From Mycosarcoma maydis (taxonomy: Eukaryota; Basidiomycota; Ustilaginomycetes; Ustilaginales), in the NCBI RefSeq assembly GCF_000328475.2, contig NC_026491.1:434001-498000 (forward strand): 64,000 nucleotides of DNA. Direction: 5' to 3'. Both the position numbers and the translations under genes were made by a program. Under the pieces are notes generated by a model, which saw nothing but the letters and a program-made list of their open reading frames with translations, searched no databases and was not told the DNA's origin. Shown one piece after another: positions 22,401 to 32,643 of the stretch (position 1 is its first letter; every line of letters begins with the position of its first letter).

Positions 22401-23967
22401 TCATTTCTGCAGGTGCAAAGTACAGATCGACGCGGTCGAGGGCAGACGTGTCGGGACGAGACGGGTAGCTGAAACTGACGTTACGGAAGTGAATCTCGCC
22501 TTGACAGTAAGACGGTATGATGCGGCGTAACCCTTGTACACCGCCACGTCTGGCAGGTCTGGTGGCGGAATGGAAAGGAGAGGCACGGTGGGTGAATTTG
22601 TCTGGGCTCAGGATGCCGGGTGATGGAGTGGAAGGGATAGCTTCGATTGGCATGGGAACCGCTTTGGCGAGGCGAGGGTTGTACTCTAGTATATCGACCA
22701 TCGATGTTGTTGGAGCGACCGAGACGGCGAGACTCGTGCGAGAGTCGTGGATGCGCGTGTGAGCGGATGTCTTATCTTCCGTGTATGCTGAGGAACGCTT
22801 CGATGCTGTGTTATGCGAGCATGGCTCGACGCCGCCTCGGTCTTGGCTTAGCGCGGTGTCAGTAGACTCGATGAGATTGATCAGGTTGGCAGCGCCAAGC
22901 TTACCCTTGTCGAGGTACGACAGAGCCTGAACAATCTCGTTGAGCGTCGATGACACTAACAAGCTCGACATGAAGACTGTCATGACCTGTCCTGGAGTGA
23001 TCTTACCCTTGCTGACCAGATGGCTTCCGAACCAGAACCCTTGAACAAACGTGGCAAACACCATTCCACCTGTAGCGCCGTATCTGAGCGCCCACCAAAG
23101 CAGCGTTCGTCTGTAAGACGTGCAGCCTTGCCTCAATTCTGCCTGAAATCGATTGGATTCCTTGGTTTGCGCGTTGAACGCTTTGACCGTGTTGATCGCC
23201 TCGACTGCGCGTTCGACCATCGACGTTGCGTGCGAAGTGCTGACTCGTTCGCGCTGCATCCAAGGCGCAGCAGCGATCTCGGTTACAATGGTGAGGATGA
23301 GCACTACGGGAATCGAAGCCAAAATCACCAATGTCAAGATCCAGCACGTATACAGCGCCAGCACCAGACTCGCTATCGCGGTGGTCAGATGCTGAACCAC
23401 GTTTCCAAGCTCTCTCGATACAGCTACGCGCAGATCATCGCACTCCCTAGCAGTCTTTGTCATGAGACCAGCGGGCGAGATTTCCACTCCGTCTTGTTCC
23501 GAGGTCAGCCCGAGACCCGTGTCGTACCACGCCATCTTCTTGGACATGACACTGGCGAACAAGGAACGACGTACTCGAGAAGCGGTGCGCTCGCCCAAGC
23601 AGATCCATACCGAGACGCACACGGTGCTGATGACCAGCGTCACTGCTGATAGCGCGAGAAGCGCGTAGACGCTGGTGAGGATCTTGCCGAGGAAATCGTG
23701 GTGCACCGAGGGCAGGATGGAGGAGGGTGGCAAAGACGCGGGGTTGTAGGCGGTGAATTCGTCAAAGGCTTTACCGATGACTTTGGACATGACTGTTGGC
23801 AATGCGCCGACGACGATGGACAAGAGAAGAGCAGGTACAAGGAAAAGAACGGCATCTTGTGGTGTGAGGAAGCTGAAGAGAAGCCGGATGGATGGCTTGG
23901 TGCGTTTGGATGATGACGATGTGGATATCGATGGACGCTTGCATGCTTTGACCTTGTCTGAGGCCAT
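19480..23967 (-). CDS. ste6: full-length ABC-B transporter, Ste6 type (a-factor/lipopeptide pheromone exporter)
   Basis: 1495 residues in one exon, arranged TMD-NBD-TMD-NBD. NBD1 has Walker A GGSGSGKST (about residue 525), signature ALSGGQKQR and Walker B ILILDEATSAL (about 660). NBD2 has GVSGCGKST (about 1267), KLSGGQAQR (about 1384) and ILILDECTSAL (about 1404), followed by VITHNVDMM. The GGQAQR signature and DECTSALD Walker B resemble yeast Ste6 NBD2. A long Ser/Arg-rich insert of about 110 residues separates TMD1 from NBD1. Ste6 exports farnesylated pheromone across the plasma membrane. The start chosen is the first in-frame ATG (23967, context CCATGG); the frame stays open 111 nt further upstream without an ATG. 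Perfect pheromone response elements lie about 460 and 600 bp upstream. A general multidrug ABC-B exporter is the alternative. Confidence 0.82.
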   Translation of the reverse strand: MASDKVKACKRPSISTSSSSKRTKPSIRLLFSFLTPQDAVLFLVPALLLSIVVGALPTVMSKVIGKAFDEFTAYNPASLPPSSILPSVHHDFLGKILTSVYALLALSAVTLVISTVCVSVWICLGERTASRVRRSLFASVMSKKMAWYDTGLGLTSEQDGVEISPAGLMTKTARECDDLRVAVSRELGNVVQHLTTAIASLVLALYTCWILTLVILASIPVVLILTIVTEIAAAPWMQRERVSTSHATSMVERAVEAINTVKAFNAQTKESNRFQAELRQGCTSYRRTLLWWALRYGATGGMVFATFVQGFWFGSHLVSKGKITPGQVMTVFMSSLLVSSTLNEIVQALSYLDKGKLGAANLINLIESTDTALSQDRGGVEPCSHNTASKRSSAYTEDKTSAHTRIHDSRTSLAVSVAPTTSMVDILEYNPRLAKAVPMPIEAIPSTPSPGILSPDKFTHRASPFHSATRPARRGGVQGLRRIIPSYCQGEIHFRNVSFSYPSRPDTSALDRVDLYFAPAEMTYVVGGSGSGKSTIAQLLLRLYEPTTGTIQIDDQTIEFLDPHWCHQHIGAVSQDAIIFDMSVHDNVALGLVGKLDTQVAADTGVPQVEREAIESACRLALLHEFVRDLPDGYETMLGAKATALSGGQKQRLAIARARLRDPSILILDEATSALDPTTRHLVYEAIKTWRRGKTTIVITHDLSQIDREDFLYLLENGRVVQQGYRSDLEDKQGLFRTMSLQQSRQQDQARQAPTEQVEHPHAQGISMMATLDESSTQPPRRKYLSKLGWERESRILSEHLSLLFSPKLDGAPSHLKPLKLAERQAMNSYFEQAETLKAFGSSASNRRARTATVERKKWEAGALANVSTPSTHLKTVLDAPDNTDTEGLSNKAPTMRQVWGILWRTIPSQALLIIGILLCIISGTLTPVFSYLLAQLLSTMGRPNQDSAVLKWSLLVLLVALLEGIFAFTRFLLMELLADEWIYRLRSSSYGNVVSQDRTFFDRRSNSAARICQSIIKDAEDARNLVGQIIGQLALITSMISLGIIWALVVGWKLTLAGVAFGPVFLVATLVQSRVVAFYEARNKLKREAVSERFHAMVLHMRAIRSMGLETVFDRAYQLTVEDAQRSGMRSSVFSGFGHGLSDALTYMAEALIFYVGSRLMISGEYDFQRMMQVFNLIIFAVTFAAQMLTFLPGFSKSVKALADLDRLLKLTGAGVSGTEAKGDLTSHVRGGIEFRDVEFAYDGRADVKVLDGVQFAISAGECVAIVGVSGCGKSTVAALLQKLYEPDSGSILVDGVPICQLSTPWLREHISVVGQNASLFDLSIAENIAYGVNSTTDDQAPRRLSQALMDQVEQSARAANAHSFISCLPSAYSTSVGGGSSCKLSGGQAQRLAIARALMRTRAKILILDECTSALDVANQRVIVETLLSPNAELKKRRMTTLVITHNVDMMSKCDRILVLKHGKVVEHGRWDDLVAMPRGYFASLTRGGEWTG

Positions 23968-24331
23968 GGTGTTGGCTTTGCTTCCGTCACCAGCTGGATC
24001 AGTAACGCCAGACGTGCCAACCAAGTCTGATGTGGTAAAGGCAAGATGATGATGAAAGATACAGCTGAAAGGGAACACTAGAGCGACGTTGGTGCATTCG
24101 ATGAGCTCTCAAAAGGCAAAGGAGCTTCGTCATTCGGTGAGTGGCAAGGATCCGGTCAAGATATCGAGAGCACACCCGCTGACAAGACCATAGCGAATGC
24201 CTTACAGAATTGGCGGACTATCTTCCAAGCCACAGCTCCACAATCATCAATGGATACACGTTGTTATCAAGCAGCCAGCCGCATCAGACACTGCAGGCGG
24301 AACCTACGCTGCTGTTCCGTTTGTCCTACTG

Positions 24332-24340
24332 TTCCTTTGT
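24332..24340 (-). promoter_or_regulatory. near match to pheromone response element
   Basis: TTCCTTTGT on plus, ACAAAGGAA on minus: one mismatch to ACAAAGGGA, the Prf1 HMG-box site. About 365 bp upstream of the ste6 ATG. Confidence 0.45.
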
Positions 24341-24419
24341 GCTTCTCTCTGAACCGGTTCGCGTGAGAATAGATGCAAGTCATCATAGCTTTGTTCACTG
24401 TGCCACCAGGCAAAGGCGG

Positions 24420-24428
24420 ACAAAGGGA
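24420..24428 (+). promoter_or_regulatory. pheromone response element, perfect match
   Basis: Exact ACAAAGGGA, the published binding site of the HMG-box regulator Prf1 in U. maydis, about 455 bp upstream of the ste6 start. Confidence 0.7.
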
Positions 24429-24459
24429 ATTTCTTTGCCGTCTATGCTGAGAGTAGGGA

Positions 24460-24468
24460 ACAAAGGGC
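24460..24468 (+). promoter_or_regulatory. near match to pheromone response element
   Basis: ACAAAGGGC, one mismatch at the last position, 31 bp from the end of the perfect site at 24420-24428 and in the same orientation. Confidence 0.5.
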
Positions 24469-24489
24469 AAGGATTCCTCATCACGAACA

Positions 24490-24498
24490 ACAAAGGAG
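24490..24498 (+). promoter_or_regulatory. weak match to pheromone response element
   Basis: ACAAAGGAG, two mismatches to the consensus but with the ACAAAGG core intact, spaced 30 bp after the previous near match. Confidence 0.35.
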
Positions 24499-24562
24499 CC
24501 GTGGGTTTCACCCTCGTAATTCGTGATGCAATTCATTAGTTCCCAGACTCGCAACTACAAGG

Positions 24563-24571
24563 TCCCTTTGT
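24563..24571 (-). promoter_or_regulatory. pheromone response element, perfect match
   Basis: TCCCTTTGT on plus, exact ACAAAGGGA on minus, about 600 bp upstream of the ste6 start. Confidence 0.7.
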
Positions 24572-25990
24572 CAAACAGTGCGAATCACGAATGAAACCAA
24601 CACTCACGACTGATAGCGTGTCAAATCTCCCGATCTAATATCCTTGGCACCATCACCCGATTGAATGACGCATTTATAGCTTGCAAAAGAGTGTTTGATC
24701 GCGCAAATGGTAATCACGAATCGTGAATGGTTGGGGACGGGAGTTAAAAAAAGCAACTATCGGGCGGGCTTTGAACTTGTAGTTAACAAAGAAGGTTTTA
24801 GACAACTGAACCATCTCGTTGTCACAGCAAGACGCCACGAACGCCAAAGATGCTTTTGGCTGCAGTAATTCACGCCGTAGAGCGCAAGTGACCGGTGAAC
24901 AGCCAAGCGTGAAATTGGACAGCAATCTACGAATCTTGATTGTCGTGGAAAGAGGCGCAAGGGGCTACCGCAACGTAAGATAACGTGTGGGTGTTCGCAA
25001 CGCAAGGAGCTGCAGTGTCTCCTTGCTTTCGATTCGTATTTTTGGAGCTCAGCGCGGGGATGATCGCATACGACAACTCTAGGTAAGCTGGTGCACAGCA
25101 GGTTTTGAGTCTACAGGCGGTACTATCAGCCACATGAAGAGCGAAGCCAGGCCTGAAAAGTTTCGAAGAAGCGAGCTCCGAACAACAGCCGACGATCTCG
25201 AAAGTTTTGGCCGAAGAGGAGCGAAAAGAATGACACCCAGCCGTATCGTGAATCAGCGGCGTCATCTGGTGTCGTCAACGACAGAGCGAGACCCGAAACG
25301 AACACGACGAAACACGGGCACGGAAATTCGTGTTCGTGTCGGGCAACACCCATTTGTTTCTTTCATCTTTCAATTATTAATGATTTCCTACATCCCGTCT
25401 TCGACCATCCATCGCGCGCAATTCACGATTATTGTGAATTCAAGAATTTCCACCCGTGACTCCACAGCTCCGATCTGAAACCGGGCGCTCGCCAAACCCA
25501 CCTAACCTTCCCGGTCAGCTTGGCCAACGTCACGTCTATCTCAGTTGAAAACATCACACCCGCGCAGAACTCCACTTCTAGCAGTAAGCACGTAGAACAC
25601 AACAATGCCAACAATCGTGAATGAATATCTTGAATGCTGAATAAAAGAAATTCGATGCGTCTGTAGAGTTAGAACTAGGGTATCTAAAGAAAAGTTTCGC
25701 ATATAGAGCGACTCTCGCGAACAACCAAGAGAGTCCTACGGAGAAGATAAGCGGTTGGATGGAGAGAAGAGACAACGATATGCGACTGTGTCGGAAATGC
25801 TAAGCGAGTTCTAGAATAGAGAGTGTTTGTGAACAGTCCGGACCGGATCGTCTCGTGTCGAGGCCGAAATAGACTGGCGTTTGTTTTTTGAGATTGGAAA
25901 CGACGATGCGGATGCTGAGTGCAGCACAGTGGCTGCGCGAGAGAGATATGCGAGAACGAGAACAAGACAATGATTACGCTCAGGCGCGCA

Positions 25991-27581
25991 TCACGACCTC
26001 CAGCTGTAAGGTTGCAGGTACGAATCCGCCGCCGAAGCATGCTGACCGAAGCTGTTCACCGGCTGCTGATGAGCAAGCTTGTATGCTACAGTCGCCGTTG
26101 GGCTGAGTTCAATCTTGGGATCGACGCCATAGAAGCGCGAAGACTCTTCCCACTGCGTCGAGTCAAGGTCCGAAATAGGTGTGTCGGGCGTAGTGCGACC
26201 GCTCATGATAGAACGCGAAGCATAGGGAGAAGGCGTCGCCGACATGGCGATCGAGTGAGCGTACGACATGGACGAACACACTGACGAACAAGAAACGGAT
26301 GCTGCGGGCGAGTTCGAGTAGTACCCTGCCGCCGCCGCCGCCGCTGCTGCTGCTGCTGCTGCTGCCGACGACGACGACGACGTTGACGATGAGAGAGGCA
26401 TGCTGTGGACAGGCGTCGTGTAAGGACGGCCTCTTTCGCGAGCAGAGTTGACGAAGGGGTGAATAAAGCTGGGTGCGGTGGCGCTCCTCTCTTGGCGGTG
26501 GCTGGCGCTCTTGAACATAGGAGTTGAAGCGGGCATCGAAGTGCTAGCGGCCATGGGAGCGGTCGAGGTGGAGGCAGCAATGTGGCCAGTGATGCCAGCA
26601 CGCGCGCTCAACGAATGCGAGGAGCTCGACTGTCTCGAGTGTCGTCCCGAAGAGATGCGCTGAGGACCGGCATGCGAGTCGATGGATGGCGATGAGAATC
26701 CCGACGACTCGAGCGCTGGCGTGGGTGGTGCCGACGACTTGACGCTCGAGACGCTCTCGGATCGCTCGCGATGAACTTCGGACGATGTTGCATCGACGCT
26801 GTTTCTACGCGACATGAGCTCGAGAATCTTGCGCACGACGAGGTCGATGCGGCTTCCGTCGACATCCTGCACAAGCTCGTAGGTGAACATGTCAAGATCT
26901 TCAGGCGAGACGTTAACCTTGTATCCGAGGTAGCCGAACAGCTCGCGCTCCATCTGGTTGATCTCGCGCAAACTGAAGAGACCCTGACCCACGATGGCCC
27001 AGCTCTTGTTCGAGTAGATATCGTCACAACTGCTCTTGCTAGCGATCAAGAGCGCAGAAATGAAGAGACGGTGACCCGATGATCCACGAGCAGCGGGAAA
27101 ACGAATCTTGAGACGCAGCAGCAAGAATAGCGCCTGGAAGGTGATGACCTCGGGCAGTCGAGTCCTGTACAGCACATACGCAATGAACTCGGACAGACGT
27201 GGAGCTGGGGTGCCACTCGACGTTGTTGGCAGAGATACCGAAGCCGATGTCGAGTCGAGAGGGCAAGCAAAGAGATAGAGGATGAACCGTTCGCAAAGCT
27301 CGGCGGATTCTGTGGCGGTAAATGACCAATGACAAGCATAGGATGGGAGCGGCAGAGTCAGTCAGGATGCGTCAGTCAGATAGTGTTGGATTGGTGCCTA
27401 TGTATGCAGAACTCGAGCACAACTCACCTCTGCAGCCATAGAATCGGTCCTGCTGCTCGCATCGCTGAGCGGATCTTGACGACGAGGGTTTTCTGGACGA
27501 GGCACAGGCCTTGGACTCGGACGTCATGTCGGGTTGGTAGCCGTGAGCGGCAGTGTATGTAGAAGCGACGGTGGTAGCCAT
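25991..27581 (-). CDS. Pho85-type cyclin (Pcl1/Pcl2 family)
   Basis: Two exons (27581-27428 and 27309-25991) joined by a 118-nt GTGAGT...CACAG intron give 490 residues. The cyclin box starts in exon 2: CERFILYLFACPL, then after a short Ser/Thr insert FIAYVLYRTRLPEV, LLLRLKIRFPAARGSSGHRL, FISALLIASKSSCDD, NKSWAIVGQGLFSLREINQM and ERELFGYLGYKVNV. These match Pcl cyclins, including the N-K-S/T-W and E-I-N-x-M-E-x-E-x-L motifs. Such cyclins direct the CDK Pho85/Cdk5 in morphogenesis and phosphate or cell-cycle signalling. The smut cyclin Pcl12, needed for filament formation, belongs to this family; I cannot say from sequence whether this is Pcl12. The C-terminal half is disordered, with poly-Ser and a 13-residue poly-Ala tract. 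Start ATG at 27581. Confidence 0.85.
26330..26390. repeat. coding trinucleotide runs (poly-Ala/poly-Ser) in the Pcl cyclin
   Basis: Successive GCC, GCT and ACG-type triplet runs on plus encode, on minus, a run of Ser followed by about 13 Ala codons in the cyclin tail. Confidence 0.85.
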
Positions 27582-27980
27582 GGTGCAAGAGTCGTACCGA
27601 GAGGAGTTGATTTGCAGACCTATATGAGGTGGACTGCCGATGCGATCAGAAATGATAGTACGCGAACGAGACTGGTGTGAACATTTATAACGGCGATGCA
27701 AATAGCTCGAGTTGTAAGTGTGATAGGTCAAGAAGGTAGAAGGTTGGAATGAGAGGGAGCGCGGATTTGCAAGAAAGAAGGAGGGATGAAGTGGAGTGGG
27801 TGTGTGACTATGTAGGTTGGTGGAAGGAACAGGGGTAGATATGCTTTTCAGATGGTTGCCGGTAGGGTTAGGAAAATGAAGAAGGGCGGCTTCCGATGCG
27901 CTTCTTGATGAACTAAAAGTGTAGGGAGCACGTTGAATGGGAGAGAAAGACAGGTTCGAGTGAATGCTGCTATTGTTGTT

Positions 27981-28035
27981 GGTGCTGGTGCTGGTGCTGG
28001 TGCTGGTGCTGGTGCTGGTGCTGGTGCTGGTGCTG
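27981..28035. repeat. (GGTGCT)n hexanucleotide array, about 9 copies
   Basis: Uninterrupted GGTGCT repeats about 400 bp upstream of the cyclin start, flanked by TTGTTGTT on both sides. Confidence 0.95.
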
Positions 28036-30826
28036 TTGTTGCCAAAACGTTGCGGAGCTGGGAGGACGAACGCTGAAAGAAGCGATCACACGAGGTCACT
28101 ATCTACAAAGGTGGATCGTGGCAGGTGCAGAACAAGTGAATGTGATGCTGAGCGAGCCAAACGATATAGGGTTGACCGAGTCGCTTGGTGGTGGAGCGGA
28201 GAGAGAGTATGCAACACAGAGAGGAAAGTAGGAGCGGGTGCAAGAGGTGGACGATGGTCATAGGAACGACAAGAAAGAGTGGAAGGATATATTGGAAACG
28301 AGCAAGCCGCTACTAGGCTTCCAGATTACCAACCAGCGCGGCAAGCAGCAGGACAGAGAGAGTTAGCCTGGGAATCCCAGAAAGGAAGGATGGTCTTGCG
28401 TTGTACGACACAGGGTAGTGGTGCCAAACGCCATTTGGCAGGATCACAGCAAGCTTAAGGTTTTGCGACACCAGATCAGTCAATACAGCCCTTTGCAGGA
28501 CGGCAGTGCAGGAAGATAGACAGAGGAGAGAAGCGGAAGCAGAGGCAGGACAGGACGAGGCGAGGCGAGGGAACAAGTGCAGGAAAGCGGACTTGTCCAC
28601 AGCAGAGGAACAGCATTGCTGTAAACGAGGTCCATCTCATGGAGTACAGAAATCCAGAGTAGCAACACGAAAGCATGCACCAACGCTTACACCCATATTG
28701 GATTGAACAAAGAATCGAACGGGTGTATGTGATCAGAGGGCAGGCTTAGGCTGAGAGAAGGTACAATACGGAGGCGGGGCAGCATGGGCCGACAGGATCG
28801 AATCCAGATTTCCAATCACGGGTGGCGAGGCAACGCTAAAAGGGAGTTGAGCGAAGAAGAGAGTACGAAGCGCCAGCCGAGCCTCTGGTCCCGAGCGTTA
28901 GGCAAAGATACGCTCACAAGCGCAACCAGGAAGCCCGTTGTGGTTCGATTGGTTCGATTCAAGCTGGCCAAAAGGGCAGGACCGACTCTGAAGCCGTGTG
29001 CAACAACCGTGTGCAAGGGGGAGAGGCCGACAAAACGAAACGCATTGTAGGATGAGTGGCGAGCTTCCCAGCCATCTGGAACAAATCTCATCCCTAAACC
29101 CAAGCTTAGCGCGACCGAGAGACGAGAGACGAGAGACGAGAAAGCTTGGTTCAGAAAAGGGGAAAAAACAACAATGGGTAACTCTTGCAGCATTGGACTG
29201 TAGCGGAATTTCATCAGAGCAGGTTGCTGGGCACCAAAACGAGGCTAAGCGGCTGCACGGGAAGACCCACGGCGCTTCTGGCAGACTCGGAAATTTCACG
29301 CCGCCAATGGAGCGTGAGTTTCAAATCTTCGAGTCAAAATCCGAGAGACCGAAGAGAGAGTGTGTCAAAGAAGGGCAGGAAATCGTGATTGTGATAAAAG
29401 AAAAGGCATGCTCCAAAAAAGGGGGTTGTTGCAGCAGTGGACCGCGCTGCAAGAGAAGCACCACTATCCCCATTTTTTTTTCCTATTTTTCGTATTTTTC
29501 CTAGTTTTTTGTTTTTTTGGGTAGTGCAAAGAAAAGCGCCCTAAAAGCACAGGTGACAGGCGGAGACCAATTGCCAAATCTGGCTGTGGCGCGATGGGCG
29601 CGAATTGGGCGCACGGGGCTCGCAGCACGAGGTCGGTGGAGATGTCTCTTGTTTTAGGTTCGAAATCGAATTTCTCTCCGATTCCCGTTGCAGTTGCTGC
29701 GCACAGGCTCGCTACTGAGGTGATCCTGCCAGTTGGCTGGTCAGCGTCGTGACAAGCACCAAGCCAAGAGCTAGCCCGCGTGTCAGAAGGTCTTGCAGAT
29801 TTCAATCACGAATTACTCAGACGTGTAACGCCAGAGAAACGTTGCCCATGACAAACGCTGCGATGGCCTACCCAGGCGCCGAGTAGTGGAAGCCAAGGTT
29901 CGAGGACTGCACAAAAAAGATCGCCCCCGTCATGCATGGCCATTCCCATTCTTTGCGTCATGCTGCCCATCGAGAGTCGGTCAGTCACGCATTCAGTCTA
30001 TGCCGGCTTGGACCATGCTCAATGCCAACCGCTGCCAGCGTGCACAAAGCGCGAGCAGTGTGCACTAGCCGCACAAGCGCAAGCAGCAGCAGCAGCAGCG
30101 ATGCCAAGATCCTGAATAGCTCCATAGTCTTGACGCCTAAAGCCTATCGGACGGTCATCGATGCTTCAAAAGGAAGTAAGTTGTAGAGCCACGCTGAGCT
30201 TCTTGTTGGTTGCTGACAACACGTCAGCAGTCACCAGAATTTGAGAGCGTTGCACTGTGCATCAAATCGCTTTCGCGCCCTGCCTGCATGACTGAAAGGG
30301 GCATATCAGGCATTGGCGTCTGAAAAGGCAAGGGGAAACCCCGTCTAAAAGCGACCATGTGACAACCATATACGCAAGGGAGACAGAGAGAGACAATCAG
30401 CCAGGCAACAGTAAGCCCAACCAGACCGAGGCGCGTGCAAGGAGCAGCATGCCTTCGGAACAAAGGAAGCAACAGAGCGCGGCTTGGGACAAGTGCAGAC
30501 GCGGACAACAGCGCAATTGACGAAGCGGACCTTGCGACGGATCGACGAGCTACTAAAGCAACAAGCTAGAGCCAAAGCCAGAGACAGAGACAGAACATGA
30601 ACATGAACAAGAACAAGAACAAGAACAATCACGAATGTCCAGGACAGCTGCGAGCAATTTGTCTGGGCTGAAAATGCAAGAACGATTCAATATTGTAAAG
30701 GTGCAGCGTGCAGCGTTGACAGCTTCGGCGTTCAAGTGCAAGGAGTCGCCATAGCGCACAGCTAAACAAAGCCTTTGAGCAAGCGGACGGCGAATCGAGA
30801 TACCCTAAGGCCAAAATTCTACTGCA

Positions 30827-30854
30827 CAGTACAGTACAATATTGTGCTGTACTG
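30827..30854. repeat. 28-bp near-perfect palindrome
   Basis: Two 14-nt arms meet at AAT|ATT with no spacer and a single mismatch (T opposite G, a wobble pair in RNA). The core is CAGTACAGTACAAT and its near reverse complement. Confidence 0.9.
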
Positions 30855-32599
30855 CTTCGCCTAAGAACGCTGCGGGTGAAGCTGTCAAGGTTTTCTGTTC
30901 TGCTCGGCTTCTTGCTTCTTTGGAAGCGAACGTCGAAGTCGATGCGTAAAACACCAGCATGCTAGGCTTTGTTGTCTGTACACGATTACAGTATCTCTGT
31001 TCCTGCGGAACTGCGAAAGCGTCGGGCCAATTGCGAAGAACGCTAGACAACTCGCTCAGCCTTCTAGGCGAAAGAAGACTCTTCTCTCGCAGGCGCCGGC
31101 ACCGGTGTCAGCTGGTGTCAGCTAGTCTAAGCGATGCTACAAGCCACACGAGTCTATCTTGGGCGCACCTTGGCTTACAGGGATGGATATGGAAGTACCG
31201 GAATCGGAACTGGCATAAGTTGTTACATGGGGTCAAGAAGCAAGCAGGAGAAGAAGTAACCCACGACCCTCGCAGCCGCCTTGCAGCGTTGTCCGGTTCT
31301 GTGGGAGTTGTTCAGCGCAGAGAGAACGCTGCTCGAGCTAGTCGTAAGTTCGGACATCGAATGCCTTTGCCAACTCCGCCAGCGACTTTGTTGCAACCAT
31401 TCGATATTGTGCGGAACATTAAGCGCTACATACTGTACAAGGGTCGACAGCGTCTGTCGAACAACATTTGATTGGCTCGTCGTTTGCGAAGCACCGATAA
31501 ATGGATCAAAGGGCGGTAGGGACCAGACAAATCGATATGCGACTAAGCTAGCCGGCTCCATGTGCACAGACCCGAAGTTAGAGCGCAGCGCTGTTCGGTA
31601 GTCGGTAGCAGCTAGATCCGGTTCGCCTCGGTTCTCCCGATGCAGGAGCGCCATGCGCTGGCATCTTAACAGCCTAGTTTAGTCGAGCTAACGCGTAATG
31701 TGTAACAGTCGCGCAACTTGCACTCGTGAGTCGAATTATCGGCGGTGTGCGGGTACGCTCGGAACACATACCGAATTTGCCGAGCCTTTGCTGTCTGGTG
31801 CGCTCATCAGATGTGAGTCGGCCAAAAGGCCTGTGTGGTCTGCCAGCAAACCAGCAAACCAGCAACGGACACGAGAGTGACCCTGGCTGTAACTGCTGAG
31901 GATCGTTCCTACGCCTTTCCAGCGCAACCCTTTGAGCTTTCGTTGATCTCGTATGTTACACCCACATAGGCGCTTGGGAGTGCTCTTATGCCTCCGCGGG
32001 GTAAGCATAGTGTCTGGCGTGAATTTCGGGCATTCGGTGCTGTTGCTTGCAGATGCGGGTAATCGCTCTGCCAGCCTTCGCAGTACACAGTCCTGCTGCA
32101 GATAGCTTTGCGTCTTGATTTGAGCTTCACAGAGGGGAATCTTTTTGCATGGCTGCTGCACCCATTCACGAGCTTCGGCTCCTTCGGCTCGGGCCATACG
32201 ATGGCGACTGAAAGTTGGCGGAGCAGAGAAACGAGAGAGTTGGGCATACAATCAATGAATCATGAATGCAACTGCACATCTCGGGACATAAGAGCGCAGA
32301 GCGCAGCAAAAGCCAAGAGCTGCACAGCGCGAGCATCAGAAAATGACGTTGAATTTCAAAGGTATGCCAGCCAGTGTGAGTTTTCATGCGATACGCTGAG
32401 ATTCGGCCAGCGTGTCCCTAAAAGTTCAAATCCCAATAATCTCGCATAACAACTTTGGAGTCTGGGGTTGCACTAACTTAACTTAATCAAACCAATCGCT
32501 TGGTACCTAACTGAGTAGTGCACTGAACCTGTAACGACTCCCCCTTGCTTTTTCGGTTAGAACCCAGCCGCTTCGGCGTGTTGGTGGCTGTCGCATCTT

Positions 32600-32643
32600 A
32601 GACCTGCGTGACCAGCTTAGACCCGCCCTGGTCACGCAGGTCT
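32600..32643. repeat. perfect 16-bp inverted repeat with 12-nt loop
   Basis: AGACCTGCGTGACCAG at 32600-32615 and its exact reverse complement at 32628-32643, separated by CTTAGACCCGCC. Beyond a single mismatch the arms pair for two further bases. GC-rich arms would form a very stable hairpin. Confidence 0.95.

Larger units (their letters stand above)
23968..25990. other. ste6 upstream region and 3' flank of the cyclin gene
   Basis: No gene is supported. The 250 bp from 24332 to 24571 hold five matches or near matches to the Prf1 pheromone response element. Heptamer copies (AATCACGAATCGTGAAT type) occur near 24587, 24716, 25424 and 25614. The right end is presumably the cyclin 3' untranslated region. 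Confidence 0.7.

Noticed and set aside
23968..24078. N-terminal extension of the Ste6 frame
   Set aside because: It would require a GTG start; the first ATG with good context is at 23967. An unseen upstream exon cannot be excluded.
29721..29733. TGATCCTGCCAGT, identical to the 5' end of 18S rRNA
   Set aside because: The match stops after 13-14 nt on both sides, so no rRNA gene or fragment of useful length is present.
32422..32434. AGTTCAAATCCC, resembles a tRNA B box
   Set aside because: No paired T-stem, acceptor or anticodon arm around it.
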